DNA from: Silene conica
Taxonomy: Eukaryota; Streptophyta; Magnoliopsida; Caryophyllales; Caryophyllaceae
Length of the DNA stretch: 64,000 bases
Assembly (NCBI GenBank): GCA_029255685.2
Contig: CM055317.2
Location: 69,119,460-69,183,459, forward strand
Direction of reading: 5' to 3'
The notes below the pieces were generated by a model. It had not been told where the DNA came from. It saw only the letters and a list, made by a program, of their open reading frames with translations, and did not search any database. Position 1 is the stretch's first letter, and every line of letters starts with the position of its first letter. Of this stretch, positions 31,907 through 48,600 are shown in pieces. The translations under genes and the position numbers were made by a program.

Positions 31907-34373
31907 TCAATCTGTAAATTCAAGAATTCTTTGTCATTTCATGGCAAGACGAAATGCACAAATTCAACTCTAGCAAGTAATTAAACTGCATTGAAGTTCA
32001 GAGAAACATATCAGTTATCGAAACTACTTTAAAGGTAATGTGAGTACGGCTTTGGTCATCTACTCATCTATGATCAGCCAAATGGTAAGATTTCAACAAT
32101 GAAACATGACAGTTTAGCAAGGGTTTTGAAGATTACGCCAACTGTATAATTATTTAGGCTGCATTGGCCATATTAAACGAGATTTGGACGCATCAGTCGA
32201 TAAACATCAGTGTCCAAAACCTAAATTTAATGCTATGATCAGACAACCGTTTCAATATCACAGCTAACATCTTTTCCTACCTAGTATAGTCTCACTTATC
32301 ATCGAATTAAACAACTACCATGACTGAGTTTTCAAGTTTTTAACGTTTTGAAGGCATGATCAATCGTATTTTGAGGCAGTATTGGCCGCATTTATAGCGC
32401 ACCAACCAAGATCAGGCTATGAGGGCCGATTTTGAGATCAGGTATCAAACGGAGATTTTATACCATGCTCACCGTGAGAAACTATCAAACCCTAGGACTA
32501 GAAAAACTTACCATCGTAAGTGAGGAGCTCGGTCAAGGCATTTAGCTGCCAGTTCAGATCGCCGTGACTGGTTTACATCCATAAACAGAAAAATGAACTT
32601 CGCAAAACTATCACTCGTGGCAATACTAGCTTTTGCCACAATTTTCCAGGGAGAATGTATCAGCCACTATCAGGTCTTTCTACAACTTAACCTTAGACTA
32701 GAAGGGCTGAACCTGCATTTAGTCAAAGAAAAATTTAAAAATGTTATAGTTAGCATAGCGAAGCGCCGCTCTTGCTTGCAGATAAATCAATTTCAGGAAT
32801 CCATTAACAGAAATAACTGAATATAAAACAGAATCAAACTGCACACACAATGTTAGGCTGTCGGATCTGGCATTAACTATTCAGGTTCAAGATGCTAGAT
32901 ACATAGTCATATTATGAGTCATTCAAGACTCTAAGTTCAAAGTTCAACCGGAACCATAATAGCAAACTATAAAGTCGTCATGCATGAATGAAGCGTACCA
33001 AAGCGCCATTATTGCTTACAGATTAATCAGTTTTCAGAATCCATAAACCGAAATAACTGAATATAAAACAGAATCAAACTGCATACATAATGTGAGGCTG
33101 TCGGATCTGGCATTAACTATTCAGGTTCAAGATACTAGATTGTCTAGATACATAGACATATTTTGAGGCATTCAAGACTCTAAATTCAAAGTTCAACTGG
33201 TACCATAATAGCAAAATTTTAAGTCATGCATGCATGAACCTGCTGCCATTATTACTCAAGAAGGCAAGAGTGTAGGGGATTCATAATCGAGAAATAAAAT
33301 ACCTTGCAAGGTCAAAGGAGGAGCGGGTTCTTAGCACATAATGGCGGATCAAGAAAAAAATCACCTCTGTAACACTAAACAGGAAAAATGCAAAGAATAC
33401 ATGGATCTGCTATTGCTGCTAACACTGATTGCGGTTGTTAAGTTATAGTCAAGATGATTTCTGACCCTGGTATTTTCTGTTAAACTGAATATGAACAGAC
33501 AGGGAGGGTGGGGGGTGGTGACAGACAACAGAAACAGGGGGAAACAACTAACAATAAGTCCCCATTAATCTTGCAGACGAAGGGGCGGTGACAGAGTACA
33601 GAAATAGATGTACCGAACTGCGACTTAAGATAAAAGGGGTAAGTGGGTAACCATAGTCCATAGATGATGTTCCAGACGATTCTCCAAGGACGGGAAAATT
33701 TGAATAAAAATTGAGCAACTAAGCAAATTAAGGGTGTGTTTAGATATAATAATAGGAGGGAACGGAACGGGAGGGGAAGGACGTAAATGAAGCCGAGGGA
33801 GGTGAGATTTAAGGGATGAGTTTTCCTTCCAAATGATTCCTATGTTGGAGAGATTATAATTTGTCTTGTAGGAGGGAAATGAAGACGTTACTTCCCTCCA
33901 TCTGCATCCTTTTTGCTAACCAAACAAAAGACGTTACTTCCCTCCATCTCCGCTTCCCTTTATGCAAACACGCCCTAAAGGGCTAAAGGATGACAATGTA
34001 TGGCTATCAAAGGAGTACTGTTGAGACTAATTTCCTAAAACAGATCCAAGCTAAATTTTTCCGACTTTCAAGTACAAAGTAGCCTAAAATGAAGACTTAC
34101 TGGTTTTGGCAGCCTGGTTTTGTACTTTTGTTCCAAACTTTGAAACATACAGCATGCGAGATATTCCTCTAGTTTTCACCTTGCCATAGGTTTGGTCCAG
34201 TGGACGGCTTTTACGGAACGACATCCAACTGATATAAGCAACAAAATAAGATAGTAATGATACCATAGAAAGAAACCAAGCTGCTCATACTTCATAGTAC
34301 AAGCTTGTTTCACTAGTTAACGTCTTAACGAGCCCAAACAAATGAAGACGGTGAAAAAGGATTACCAGTGCAT
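31907..34373 (-). CDS. Probable multi-exon small protein gene, function unknown
   Basis: Minus-strand blocks bounded by good splice sites join in phase. Start ATG at 34373-34371 in a short exon (34366-34383); then 34228-34101, 33366-33303, 32567-32512, and a short terminal exon at 31911-31907 giving the stop. The phases (2, 1, 2, 1) agree at every junction, which is unlikely by chance. The product would be 86 residues and very basic at the start (MSFRKSRPLDQTYGKVKTR, ISRMLYVSKFGTKVQNQAAK), then a short hydrophobic segment KVIFFLIRHYVL and an acidic tail NALTELLTYD. An untranslated first exon ends at 35291 (TTG|GTAATA). The 3' end is the weakest part: another terminal exon is possible. It shares a divergent intergenic region with NDUFV2. 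I do not recognise the family. Confidence 0.42.
32762..33241. repeat. 240-bp tandem duplication within an intron of the minus-strand gene
   Basis: AAGCGCC, then CAGATAAATCAATTTCAGGA, CAGAATCAAACTGCA and TGTCGGATCTGGCATTAACT recur exactly 240 bases apart (starts 32762 and 33002), with a partial third start near 33242. Similarity is about 85-90%. Confidence 0.8.
33732..33975. mobile_element. Tourist-like MITE, 244 bp, TAA duplication
   Basis: Termini GGGTGTGTTTAGATA and, inverted from the right, GGGCGTGTTTGCATA. TAA flanks both sides (33729-33731 and 33976-33978). The interior is GC-richer, with GGAGGGAA and TTCCCTCC blocks pairing. It lies in an intron of the candidate minus-strand gene. Confidence 0.75.
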
Positions 34374-34579
34374 TCCAGACTTTCTGTAGGTAATAGCATC
34401 TCTCTCAACTTCTCAAGCAACACCAAACCCGTATTTAAGTGGTGGAAGGCATACAATACACTTCTAGAGGCGTCTAAACCTTATTTTTCCGGTTATCTCA
34501 TATAGTTTCAAATCCAACCAACAGAATTATGTACAGTTGTGGACTTGTGCCTAAGAGTCTTAATTCAATATCACAGTAT

Positions 34580-35115
34580 CATAGAGGCAGAACTGCGTAC
34601 ATCCGACAAATGTACGCAAAAAGAGGGCGCGAGAAGATGCTAGCAGGGAGTCAGGGACCCTCGCTTGGACATGAAAATCTCGATATTTTTAGTTATTTTT
34701 TTGAAAAAATTCCGATTTTACCTAATATCATTACCTATAGGCTATAGCTAACAAACAGGTAAAGTTGCGTACACCCGATCCCCTTACCCCGTAATTTGAG
34801 GATACTAATTACCTACTGCTAACAAGAGGCAGGATTTTGTACATCCAATCTCCTTACCCCGTAATTTGGGCATACTAATTAGTCTATTGCTAACAAGATG
34901 CAGGATTGCGTTCATCTGACATTCCGATCCCCTTACCCCGTAATTTGAGGATACTAAATTACTAATTACCTATTGCTAACAAGAGGCGGGTTTTCGTACA
35001 TCCAATCCCCTTACCCTGTAATTTGGGTATACTAATTAGTAATTACCTATTGCTAACAAGTAACAAGATGCAGAATTGCGTACATTCAACATTCCAATCC
35101 CCTTACCCCGTAATT
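34580..35115. repeat. Dimeric minisatellite, five units
   Basis: Units containing CCCCTTACCCCGTAATTTG and CTATTGCTAACAAGA occur near 34768, 34836, 34906, 34993 and 35077. Two types alternate: one with TTTGAGGATACTAA, the other with TTTGGGCATACTAATTAG, so the true period is a dimer of about 150-170 bases. A degenerate start lies near 34585. Confidence 0.75.
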
Positions 35116-35290
35116 TGACGGTACTATTGAAATACTTATATGATATGATGTTATCGTCGTTGATATTATCGTCGTATAATCGCTGTTCGAGTTAGGGTAC
35201 GTATGGAAGTAATGTGGAACGAACCATGGGTCAAATACACAGATGCAAATCAATAGATCATCAAAAGAGGGCAAGAAGCAGTCTTATTAC

Positions 35291-35510
35291 CAATCGAATT
35301 TCATTCGGCATCGCGGTAATGGCGTGCACACCAACTGTTTGATGGTTTGCCTCAATGAACATTGTAGCAGACGCAGGAATAGAAAGGCGGGATTGATTTT
35401 TAAAGATGGTTTTGATTTGAACGATCTCTCTGACTTTATGTTCGTCTTACTGTTGTAAGTTGTGGGCCTTAGTGATGCAAAACTTGTGGGCCTTAGTGAT
35501 GCAAAACTGA
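35291..35510 (-). promoter_or_regulatory. Untranslated first exon and site II promoter of the minus-strand gene
   Basis: Two tandem 24-base copies of TTGTGGGCCTTAGTGATGCA place GGCCCA (site II) elements at 35463-35468 and 35487-35492. These are typical of plant housekeeping promoters. The exon below them ends with a donor at 35291-35289. The NDUFV2 start is 1.45 kb away on the other strand. Confidence 0.4.
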
Positions 35511-36377
35511 CCCAATTCAAAAGTGTCCGACTCGAACTGGTCCGAATGAATTTTGACTCAAAAAAACCCAAAACGACTTGGAGTCAACCAAAAATGTACC
35601 CTGCACGAAATAAGATCGTTGACTGTTGATTTCACCTCTCTAATCTAACTTGAATGACCTATTTATCGGGTTTAGGCGTCTAGTTGATACGGAGCAATCA
35701 TCACTTATGAAAATAATAATGATAGTTGAAAATAAGAGTTCTCTTACCCCCAATCATGAAATTGGGGTTCTTTTCTCACCCGCAACTTAGTGCGTTCATT
35801 TGAACATAAACAAAATGATAGAAGTTTGATATGTGGTACTTAGTGTCATATTAACACTTCAAAAAAAAATTCCGTAGAGTGAGTTTCTCATTTGAGTGAA
35901 AATAATTGATTTCGTAAAAGAAACTTTTTATTTAGTAAATTAATGACTAATGACTAATGATTAGGGAGTAAATTTAAAAAGTATAAATCATACACTAAAA
36001 TAAATATAAAAACTTTATATAATGTGCATGTATTGTGCAAAATCCATATTGATTCTAGTCCGATAATAAATTTCCACTTAACTATAATTCAGACTTTTCA
36101 TTTGATTTGTAAATTGAACTATCACCTTTATGACCTCTCTTATGTTGTTTTAATATTATATCTCGCGTACCCGTATTAGACCGTAGCACTTGACTATGAG
36201 TGACACATGGATACACAGTGCCATATACTTTTAACATAGTCCGCGCTATACACATTCATAATTCATCCAATCCTTTTTACCACATAACTCGAAATCTATA
36301 CGGATTATATGTTGCAATTATAATAGAATGAAAGAAATGGACAAATTACGATTTAAGTTGGTTTTACAAACGACCTA
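35511..36377. other. Spacer between the minus-strand gene and NDUFV2, nothing recognised
   Basis: AT-rich, no supported ORF or clear element. Confidence 0.5.
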
Positions 36378-36690
36378 ACCCCTGTTCTTTTTGGCTGAAA
36401 TGAGTTGAATTAAATTAAATGGAGTAAAGCTAAATTGAACTAATTTTAATGGAAATGAGCTGAATTAAATTAAATGGAGTAATGCTAAATTAAAAGTTAA
36501 TTTTGTGAAAATATGAGCTTAACAAGGTGGCTCATCACCTTGCCAAAAACGTTTGTTTAAATAGGTGTTTTATTGTTTACCGCTGTCACAAATATAAAAA
36601 AATAAAAAAAGATTTGACCGAAATTAAATAGAGCTAATCGAAATGAAGCCGAGCAAAATTGAAATGAACTGAAATCTTAGAAAGAACCGG
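36378..36690. mobile_element. Likely MITE upstream of NDUFV2
   Basis: The left boundary CCCCTGTTCTTTTTGGCTGA and the inverted right boundary CCTCCGGTTCTTTCTAAGAT are imperfectly complementary. The interior repeats AAATGAGTTGAATTAAATTA twice. Fragments of the same family lie near 21080-21190 and 16330-16650. No clear target duplication was found. Confidence 0.4.
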
Positions 36691-36827
36691 AGGAGCTCAC
36701 TCTTTTACACAGAAAACTAAGTCCCAAATAACATCATTAACGAGTCGGGCCGGATCGAGTCGAGTTTGCGGCTACCACAGTTGCTTCGTATTCGTAAGCT
36801 AAGCGCTCCATTTAGTCTCATTTCTCC

Positions 36828-36833
<6 letters not shown>

Positions 36834-36878
<45 letters not shown>
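36834..36878 (+). promoter_or_regulatory. (CT)n tract in the NDUFV2 leader or core promoter
   Basis: An uninterrupted CT run of about 22 repeats, 65 bases before the ATG. Pyrimidine-rich initiator patches are frequent in plant promoters without a TATA box; none is seen here. Confidence 0.7.
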
Positions 36879-36881
<3 letters not shown>

Positions 36882-36942
36882 TCCTGTTCATCTCAAATCC
36901 GCCATTGTTGAAGCTCCCTAGCTTTCTCTCTCCTGTAACAAA

Positions 36943-41415
<4,473 letters not shown>

Positions 41416-41730
41416 TATTTAGAATTTGAATTATTTCAGCTCAAATAATGCCATGTCTGTTAACAATGACACAAGCTGCTACCTTGAACTGCTTGTAGCA
41501 CATTTACTGTATTACTACTGTTCGGTTGTTAGCCCGTCTCGGCACTGTCGAAATTTTACCAGTGTGAGACAGCTTCTCATTTTTGCTTATCAGTGTATTT
41601 GGATATGTTTTCGGAAAGAAGTCTTCTGTTGATGCTACATGGCCGCAGATATCATGAAATGTAATAATCGTTTGATTAACGGTAATTTCCTTTTAATTTT
41701 TTTTTTTTTTTACGGATGATTATGGGACAC

Positions 41731-43315
41731 TTATGCCAATGATTTGGCTATCGCATGAGCGCACCTATTTAAGTATCTAGGACAATGACTTAATGAAAAA
41801 CAATGACAGCTACTTATAATACTAAGTAAAGACTTGATCGTAGAAGAGATATCTTTGTCCAATTCACTGCATCCATTAGCTTGTAAAACCAGGTTCAGGC
41901 AGTCCGATGTTGCATCAAGATGGTAGAATCCACTAGTAAGGGCGTCCTTACATGCGGCAATCAAAGCCACTGCTTCAACATGAGCCGGAGAAATAGCCCT
42001 AAATTGAGACCCTCCTGTTTTAATGTTTTGACCATTGAAATCTCGTAGAATCCATCCCGCTGTTGCTGTATAATCTGTCTTCCATGATGCATAACATTTG
42101 ACCCTAATAGAGTTAGTGCATAAGACAAACCCAATAATATTAACTGGAAAGTGTTGCATAATCCTTTCAGCCGTGGCCAAATACTCGGGAGATTTTGAGT
42201 CTATGTTCCTCATATCCCGAATCTGGATTCGATTGTTAACATTCTGGATATTATCCATGGCCATCGTATTGATTTTATTCAGAATCGTCTGTGGATTGAT
42301 GTTGGTTCCATTAAATAAACCGTCATTACGAACACACCAAATCATCCATAAGGTAGAGACGAAATTTGAAATGAGGAAAAACTTTTCTTTCTGTTTGGCA
42401 AGGAAATAAAACCAGTTAGCAATCCAAATTTGCACTGATACGTGATTGTTAGAGGAAGTTCGAATACTGAGACGCGAAAGAAACCAAATGTTTGAAGCAG
42501 CAGGACAATCACGCAGCAAGTGATCCAATGTTTCAGGGATGTCTAGACCCCTACGGTAATGGCACTTACCATCTGAGGGAATTTTTTCGTTTCATTAGGT
42601 CAAATGCAGAAGGTAAAGTTTGGGTCATAATTTTCCAAATGAATAACTTCCATTTATATGGGATTTGTAGATTCCATATTTGTTTCCATTTTAAGTTGGG
42701 TGGGCAACCTCTTTTCCTGTCGAAGTCCTTAGAGGAGGCATTATGTGTCCACCATTTGTCAAAAGAGATGGTGTATCCACTCTTCACTGAGTATTTTCCG
42801 TCCATAGAAGCGTTCCAAATAAGTCTATCCACATCCTCCGAGAATGGAGTAGGTATAGCTAAGATGTCATTCAGTGCCTCGAATGCCCCAATATCAATAA
42901 TCTTGGTATAATCCCATTGCCCATTGATGAGTTGGAAATCTGAAACTTTCTGAAGAGGAAGATTAATTGGGTTCAAATGAAGGAGAGAAATTAAATTTGT
43001 ATTTTTGATCCACTTATCTCTCCAAAAATCAACTTGTGAATTGAATCCAATCTGCCAGGATACATTCGGTTTCAATAGCTGTAACCCCCAAAGGATACTT
43101 CTGCCTCCCCATGACATCTGCTTGTTTTTCCAGAGTTCTGTGTTGTCCTTCATAATCTGATGGAAACCATATTTTACTCCAATAACTTTACGAATCAAGG
43201 AGTCAGGGTCACAAATTATTTTCCATCCAACTTTAGCCATCAAACTTTGGTTGAAGCATTCTGTTTTCCGAATTCCAAGTCCGCCTTCTGATTTTCTTAG
43301 TTGGAGAAACACCTT
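41731..43315 (-). pseudogene. LINE ORF2, 3' part: end of RT region, zf-RVT and RNase H
   Basis: Resumes directly after the CACTA with KVFLQLRKSEGGLGIRK, the conserved block behind the reverse transcriptase. The zf-RVT region (WKQIWNLQIPYKWKLFIWKI) runs to about 42566. A single-base shift in an A run at about 42585 separates it from HLLRDCPAASNIW. RNase H (pfam RVT_3 type) spans ~41900-42100: ASWKTDYTATAGWILRD supplies the first Asp, HVEAVALIAACKDAL the Glu, and ATSDCLNLVLQ the second Asp. It ends at 41731, 20 bases from the poly(A). Confidence 0.85.
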
Positions 43316-43318
43316 ACT

Positions 43319-43660
43319 CACTACAAAACAATGCTCTATTTGCGACGGACATGTCCGTCGCAAAAGCATCATTTGCGACGGACAGTGTCTGTCGCATATT
43401 TTTGTCGCAGACAGAAAATTTGGGACGGATTTTTCCGTCGCAAAAATTGCGACGGATTGACCAGGTTTGCGACAGAATGACTTTGACCATTTGGTCAAGG
43501 TCAGTCAACATTTGCGACGGAATTTCCGTCGCAAAAGAGGACATTTGCGACGGAAGTTCCGTCGCAAATGTTGACTGACTTTTATTGTTGGTCAACATTT
43601 GCGACGGAATTTTTCCGTCGCGAATCGAGACATTTCCGTCGCAAATTCCTGTAGTATTTT
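43319..43660. repeat. CACTA subterminal repeats, 3' side
   Basis: At least ten copies of GCGACGGA or its complement TCCGTCGC, many arranged as inverted pairs such as TTTGCGACGGAATTTCCGTC. Such motifs are the binding sites of the TNPA-type protein in En/Spm. Short ORFs across this stretch are artefacts of the repeats. Confidence 0.85.
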
Positions 43661-43893
43661 CCGGTTTCAGCTGTTTTTTTCTGGTCCCCATTTCAATGAA
43701 ATGGCTAATTTTTCGCTTTTGTAAGCTCTCCAAACCTGCATATTTCAGCCAAAACAACCCAGCAACAAAGAACTTGTCCGAGACAAGGTTTTTAAAAGGT
43801 CTTTTCATAACTAAAATGAAGGTTTTACATATGTTCATCCAACTAAAAACTAAACATAATCCGCGGTAGACCAACTAACCAACCTAATAAAAC

Positions 43894-45507
43894 CTATCTA
43901 ACGGTGGTGTCAGTGGGCTGTGGGGTGGCGAAATGGCTGGCCGCCCTAGCATTGTCGCCGCCGTCATCATCAAAGTCGCGTCTCGGCTGAGAAAAGCCTC
44001 CCGGGTTGCAGCTTTGAGTAGTGAACTCCCCCCGTTGACTTAAGAACTCTTCAATTGCCTTCAGCTTTTGAGATGTCTCGAGATCTCGTTCCCTTAGCTG
44101 AGCATTCTCTTGAAGAACTCTGCTGACGATACCTGCAATTAATAGTCAAACATGGTATTATATTCATTCAGTAAACGGTAAAATAAGTGGTTAGTCTTAA
44201 TCTTTAATATACTATAAAATACTAACCTGGGGTGTATGATGGGTTCCCAGCACTTGAGTGACGACGACGTTCGTAAATAACTGGTGCTGCATTTCCCATA
44301 CCAAGTATCAACCCTGTCTTGCTAAAACCGCCGTGTTCTTCGAAGTAGATCTCGTTGTCGTCGATATCCTGCTCCGGTATCCCTTCACTTATCATTTTTG
44401 TCTTCCTTGAAAAAACCTTTCCCTACAAAACAAAAACAAAGTTTGATTAGTATACGTTAATTAATTACTAAAGCAAATTACTAAAACATAAAGAAAAGTT
44501 TCTGATAACTTACAAAGAGTTCTTTGGATTTCGTTGAAAGCCATCCCTTCTTGGCATGCTTCTTCGTCTTCTCCAGCAACTTCAAGGCGGATGGTACATC
44601 CCTCCCATCTTGTCCAGCCTGCAATTTAAATCGAACGGCACTTGTTAAAAAAACACTCAAGATTGTCAAAGTTTGTCAATTGTTAAAAAATTACTCAAGA
44701 CGAGAAAAAGTGAAGTAAAAACTATGAAATTACCATTTCATCCATCATCTGTAGGGTATTTTTACGACCCATAATGTGAGTACCTAAGGCCTTGCCTTTT
44801 TCGGTACTTCCAGACATCCTATTGGCTTTGTTTTTCCCGGATGTGTCTTGAAACTTTGGATCATTCTTTCTAGCCAAAATCTGTTCGAATATATCGGCCG
44901 GTATCCAAGACGGCCTTTCCTCCGCAGTTTTCTTGGAAGCGTTGTGGATCTTTTTGCGTAGGCGGTCTTTCATCATGTTGGTCCAAGCCGCCTTAACCGC
45001 ATCTCTGTCACGAGCATGAAAGGTAACATGTTGCTGTTTCAAAAAAAATATATAGTTAAAAAATAATGAAACGAAAAATAGGTAATAAATAATAAAACAG
45101 AAATAGGTAACAGTTAATAAATACCTCAAACCAATCCCACCGTTCTTTCTTCATCGCATCCGACGCAAGTGACCAGTTCGGCGCAAATTCCTTGTAGTTC
45201 GAAATAATGGTCAAGGTTACGAGATCGGAAACGTCTTTGTCACTGAACCTGAAAAAGAGTTAAATTTGAAAATAAAATAGTCAACAAGTAATCATATTAT
45301 AATCAATATATATATATACAATCAATAAGTAAACAAATGAGATATTTACCACATGCCGCCATCATAATCAGTCGGATCGAGGTGTACTCGACGTGTAGGC
45401 GGCTGAGGCTGATCATGAGGAGGAACAATCTCGTCCTCGTCACTAGCTCCCGATCGTCGTCCCTCGGTCTGACGACTACCACTACCTCGTCGTCTTCCGC
45501 CCGACAT
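43894..45507 (-). CDS. TNPA-like accessory transposase (Transposase_24 type), intact, six exons
   Basis: Second gene of the CACTA element; in En/Spm the analogous protein binds subterminal repeats and pairs the ends. Exons: 45507-45350, 45248-45125, 45033-44734, 44618-44514, 44422-44227 and 44132-43894. Together they are 1122 bases with no internal stop, 373 residues. The N-terminus is Gly/Arg-rich (MSGGRRRGSGSRQTEGRRSG). The Transposase_24-like core includes YKEFAPNWSLASDAMKKERW, then FHARDRDAVKAAWTNMMKDR and PSWIPADIFEQI. Then come RMSGSTEKGKALGTHIMGRK and a C-terminal coiled-coil candidate VLQENAQLRERDLETSQKLK. All splice sites are GT..AG and the phases agree. It lies downstream of the broken TNPD gene in the same orientation, as is typical. 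Confidence 0.82.
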
Positions 45508-45665
45508 ATTATCAAACTAATATAGCAACAATTAGAAAGAAATGCTTTACGTAATTAAAAACTTGAATAATAAAGGAAATAAGATGATTTCATTGACATT
45601 AAGCCATACGTCATCTACAATAATATCAACAAATACAAGATTATCAAATCGAATAGATAGCAGTT

Positions 45666-48600
45666 CTAATCATCATCATCACTTGAACAATTTATTCCTA
45701 CATCCTTACAAAGAGAATCTATAATATCTTCATCTTCATCTTCATCCTCATCCTCATCCTCATGTTGCTCCTCTGCCACAATTTGTATGTGTTCTGGTTC
45801 CTCCACAATTTCATCTTCATCTTCTTCTTCTACTTCAATTGGTGACAGTATTGTTTCACCATTAGTAACATTTTCTTGAAAGAAAGATTCATCAACGGGA
45901 GCATCGACATGTGTTCTAGCCTTGGTTTTGAATACCGCTGACCATTGACTTTGATCCTTTTTTATAACTGGATAAGGACTATAGTAAACTTGTTCCACTT
46001 GATATGCCAACACAAATGGGTCGTACTTTGCAAATTTTCTACTCCGGTTAACATCCACAAGCTTATATTCCTTATGTACTTGCATGCCTCTTTCGGAGTT
46101 ATCTAGCCAACTACATTTGAACAAAATGACTTTGTAAGTGTTTTCTGGGCCTGTATAAGTCATCTCAACAATTTCGTCAAGGGTCCCATAGTAGTCAGCT
46201 CCTTCAGTGGAACTCACACAAACCCCATTGTTAATTGTGCACCTTTCCAAATCTTTTCCTTGAATGAAAGCTCGAAATTTGTAGCCATTAATGGAATAGC
46301 GTTTCCATGTTTTGACTCTTCTTGAGGGACCATTTGCTAAGGCAATTAGAACTGGATCTTCTATATTAATAACATGAGATCTAAACCATCTGGGAAATCT
46401 TGTTTCATATTTTTCCCAAACATCATTGCCTACGACACATTCATGATGTTCTCTCATGATAAAATTTTCAAACAACCTATATTCAAATTAGGGGAATTAT
46501 TAATTTTTGAACAACTAATAAAGTACGTTTAAAATATCAGAATTTAGATTCACCACTTACACTTCGTTGCGTTTCAATTCATCAGAATCGCAGTTAGATA
46601 AAACGTAGAGGTGTGCACGCTCATATTCGTTATCCTCCAAAAACCTTTCACGACACTTTCCAGAAGTAGTGCCATCATGATCTTGAAATATCTCAGACAA
46701 GTTAGATTGTGTCGGCTTTTTTGAACCAACGTCAAGGTCCTTTGCCTTGGTGTCTATGTGATCTTCAAAGTATAGGGAACAAAAATTTGCTATTTCCTCA
46801 ATTAAATATGCATTACATATAGACCCTTCAACATGAGCTTTATTTTTTATTTTCTTTTTCAAATGATTCAAAAACCTACAAACAAATTAATTTAGAATGA
46901 AAAATATGATGATATATATGTATTATGTAATATAAAGTATTAAATAAGGATGATGACATTACCTCTCGAAAGGATACATCCACCTATATTGCACAGGACC
47001 ACCCACTTTTACTTCATATGGCAAATGAATAGGTAGGTGTTCCATTGAGTTGAAAAAAAAGGTGGAAGGATATTTTCTCTAATTTGCATATGATCTCCGC
47101 AATGTTATTTTCGAGACTTGTAATTTTTTCAATTTGTACTGATGAAGTACACAAATCTCTGAAAAACTGACTAATTTCAGTTATGACATTCCACTCATTT
47201 TTTGGGAGAAGATGTCTCAAAGCAACTGGGAGTAATCGCTCCATGAAGACGTGACAATCATGAATTTTCAAACTGTGTATCTTCAGTTCATTCATATCGA
47301 CACACCTTCTCAAATCTGAAGCATAACCGTCGGGAAACTTCAGTTTGTATACCCATTCACATAGGACCTTCTTTTGTTCCTTTTTCAAAATGACCGAATC
47401 CCCTTTTGTTTTACTTGAACAAAGATGTAACATGTCTTTCTCTGCATTTGACTCTAATTTTGTTTTTCCTTTCACGTCCATGACAGTGTGAATTATTTGC
47501 TCGAAAAAAAATTTCTCAATATGCATGACATCAAGGTTATGTCGAATTAGTAGCGTGCTTCAATAGGGAAGCTCCCAAAAAATACTTTGTTTCCACCACC
47601 CAATCCGTTTCCCTTTAAGCAAATTGAGTTCACGGTCAGAACCATCCACAATTTTCGGTAAATGTTTGACACAATCCCAGACTTCTTTGCCTGTTAACCT
47701 CTTCGCAGCAACATCGTTCTCAACTTTCCCTTTCCTAAAATGCACCTTATCCTTGCGAAAAACATGATTACTTTCTAAAAATTGTCTATGACAATCAAAC
47801 CAACTCCATTTTTTGCCATGTTGTAGCCAAACTGACTTAGTCTCATTTTTCATACAATATGGACATGCATGCTCACCAGCAGTTGTCCAACCAGATAACA
47901 TGCCATATGCAGGAAGGTTGTTGATCGTCCATAGGAGTGCGACTCTAAGATCAAAGTTTTGCTTCAATGAGACGTCATAGGTTAAGATCCCCGTCTCCCA
48001 TAATTGCTTCAACTCGTGAATAAGAGGCTGCAAATAGACGTCAAGGTTTTTCTTTGGATTGTGGGGACCGGGAATAAGTAATATTAAGAGCATAAACTGT
48101 CTTTTCATATAGAGTCAGGGTGGTAAATTGTATGGAGTAAGTATCACCGGCCAACATGAATATTGCTTCCCGAATTGACTAAACGGTGCGAAACCATCAG
48201 TGCAAAGTCCAAGACGGACATTCCTAGGCTCAGATGCAAAATCAGGATGCAACCGATCAAACTGTTTCCAAGCCTCCCCGTCACTTGGATGAGACATTGT
48301 TCCACTAACACGAGGGTTTTCATAATGCCAACGCATTTCGCCGGCGATGTGCTTTGTGGCATAAAAGCGTTGCAACCGTGGTCCTAATGGAAAATAAGTT
48401 AAGAACTTTTCGGGAACTCTTTTGCCATTTGCATTTTTCTCTAATTTGTACCTATTCGTACCACATTTTCTGCACTTATCAAGTTGAGCGTCGTCCATCC
48501 AGAAAATCATACATCCTCCCGAACAAGCATCTATATTTTCATGGGGAAGTTGAAAAGCTTTAAGAACTTTTTTGGTTTCGTAGTAGTTACGCGTCATAAG

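Noticed and set aside
43314-43874. ORFs with repeated CDG / FATE / PSQ peptides near the CACTA ends (also 50257-50690)
   Set aside because: Read-through of subterminal TCCGTCGCAAA repeats in several frames.
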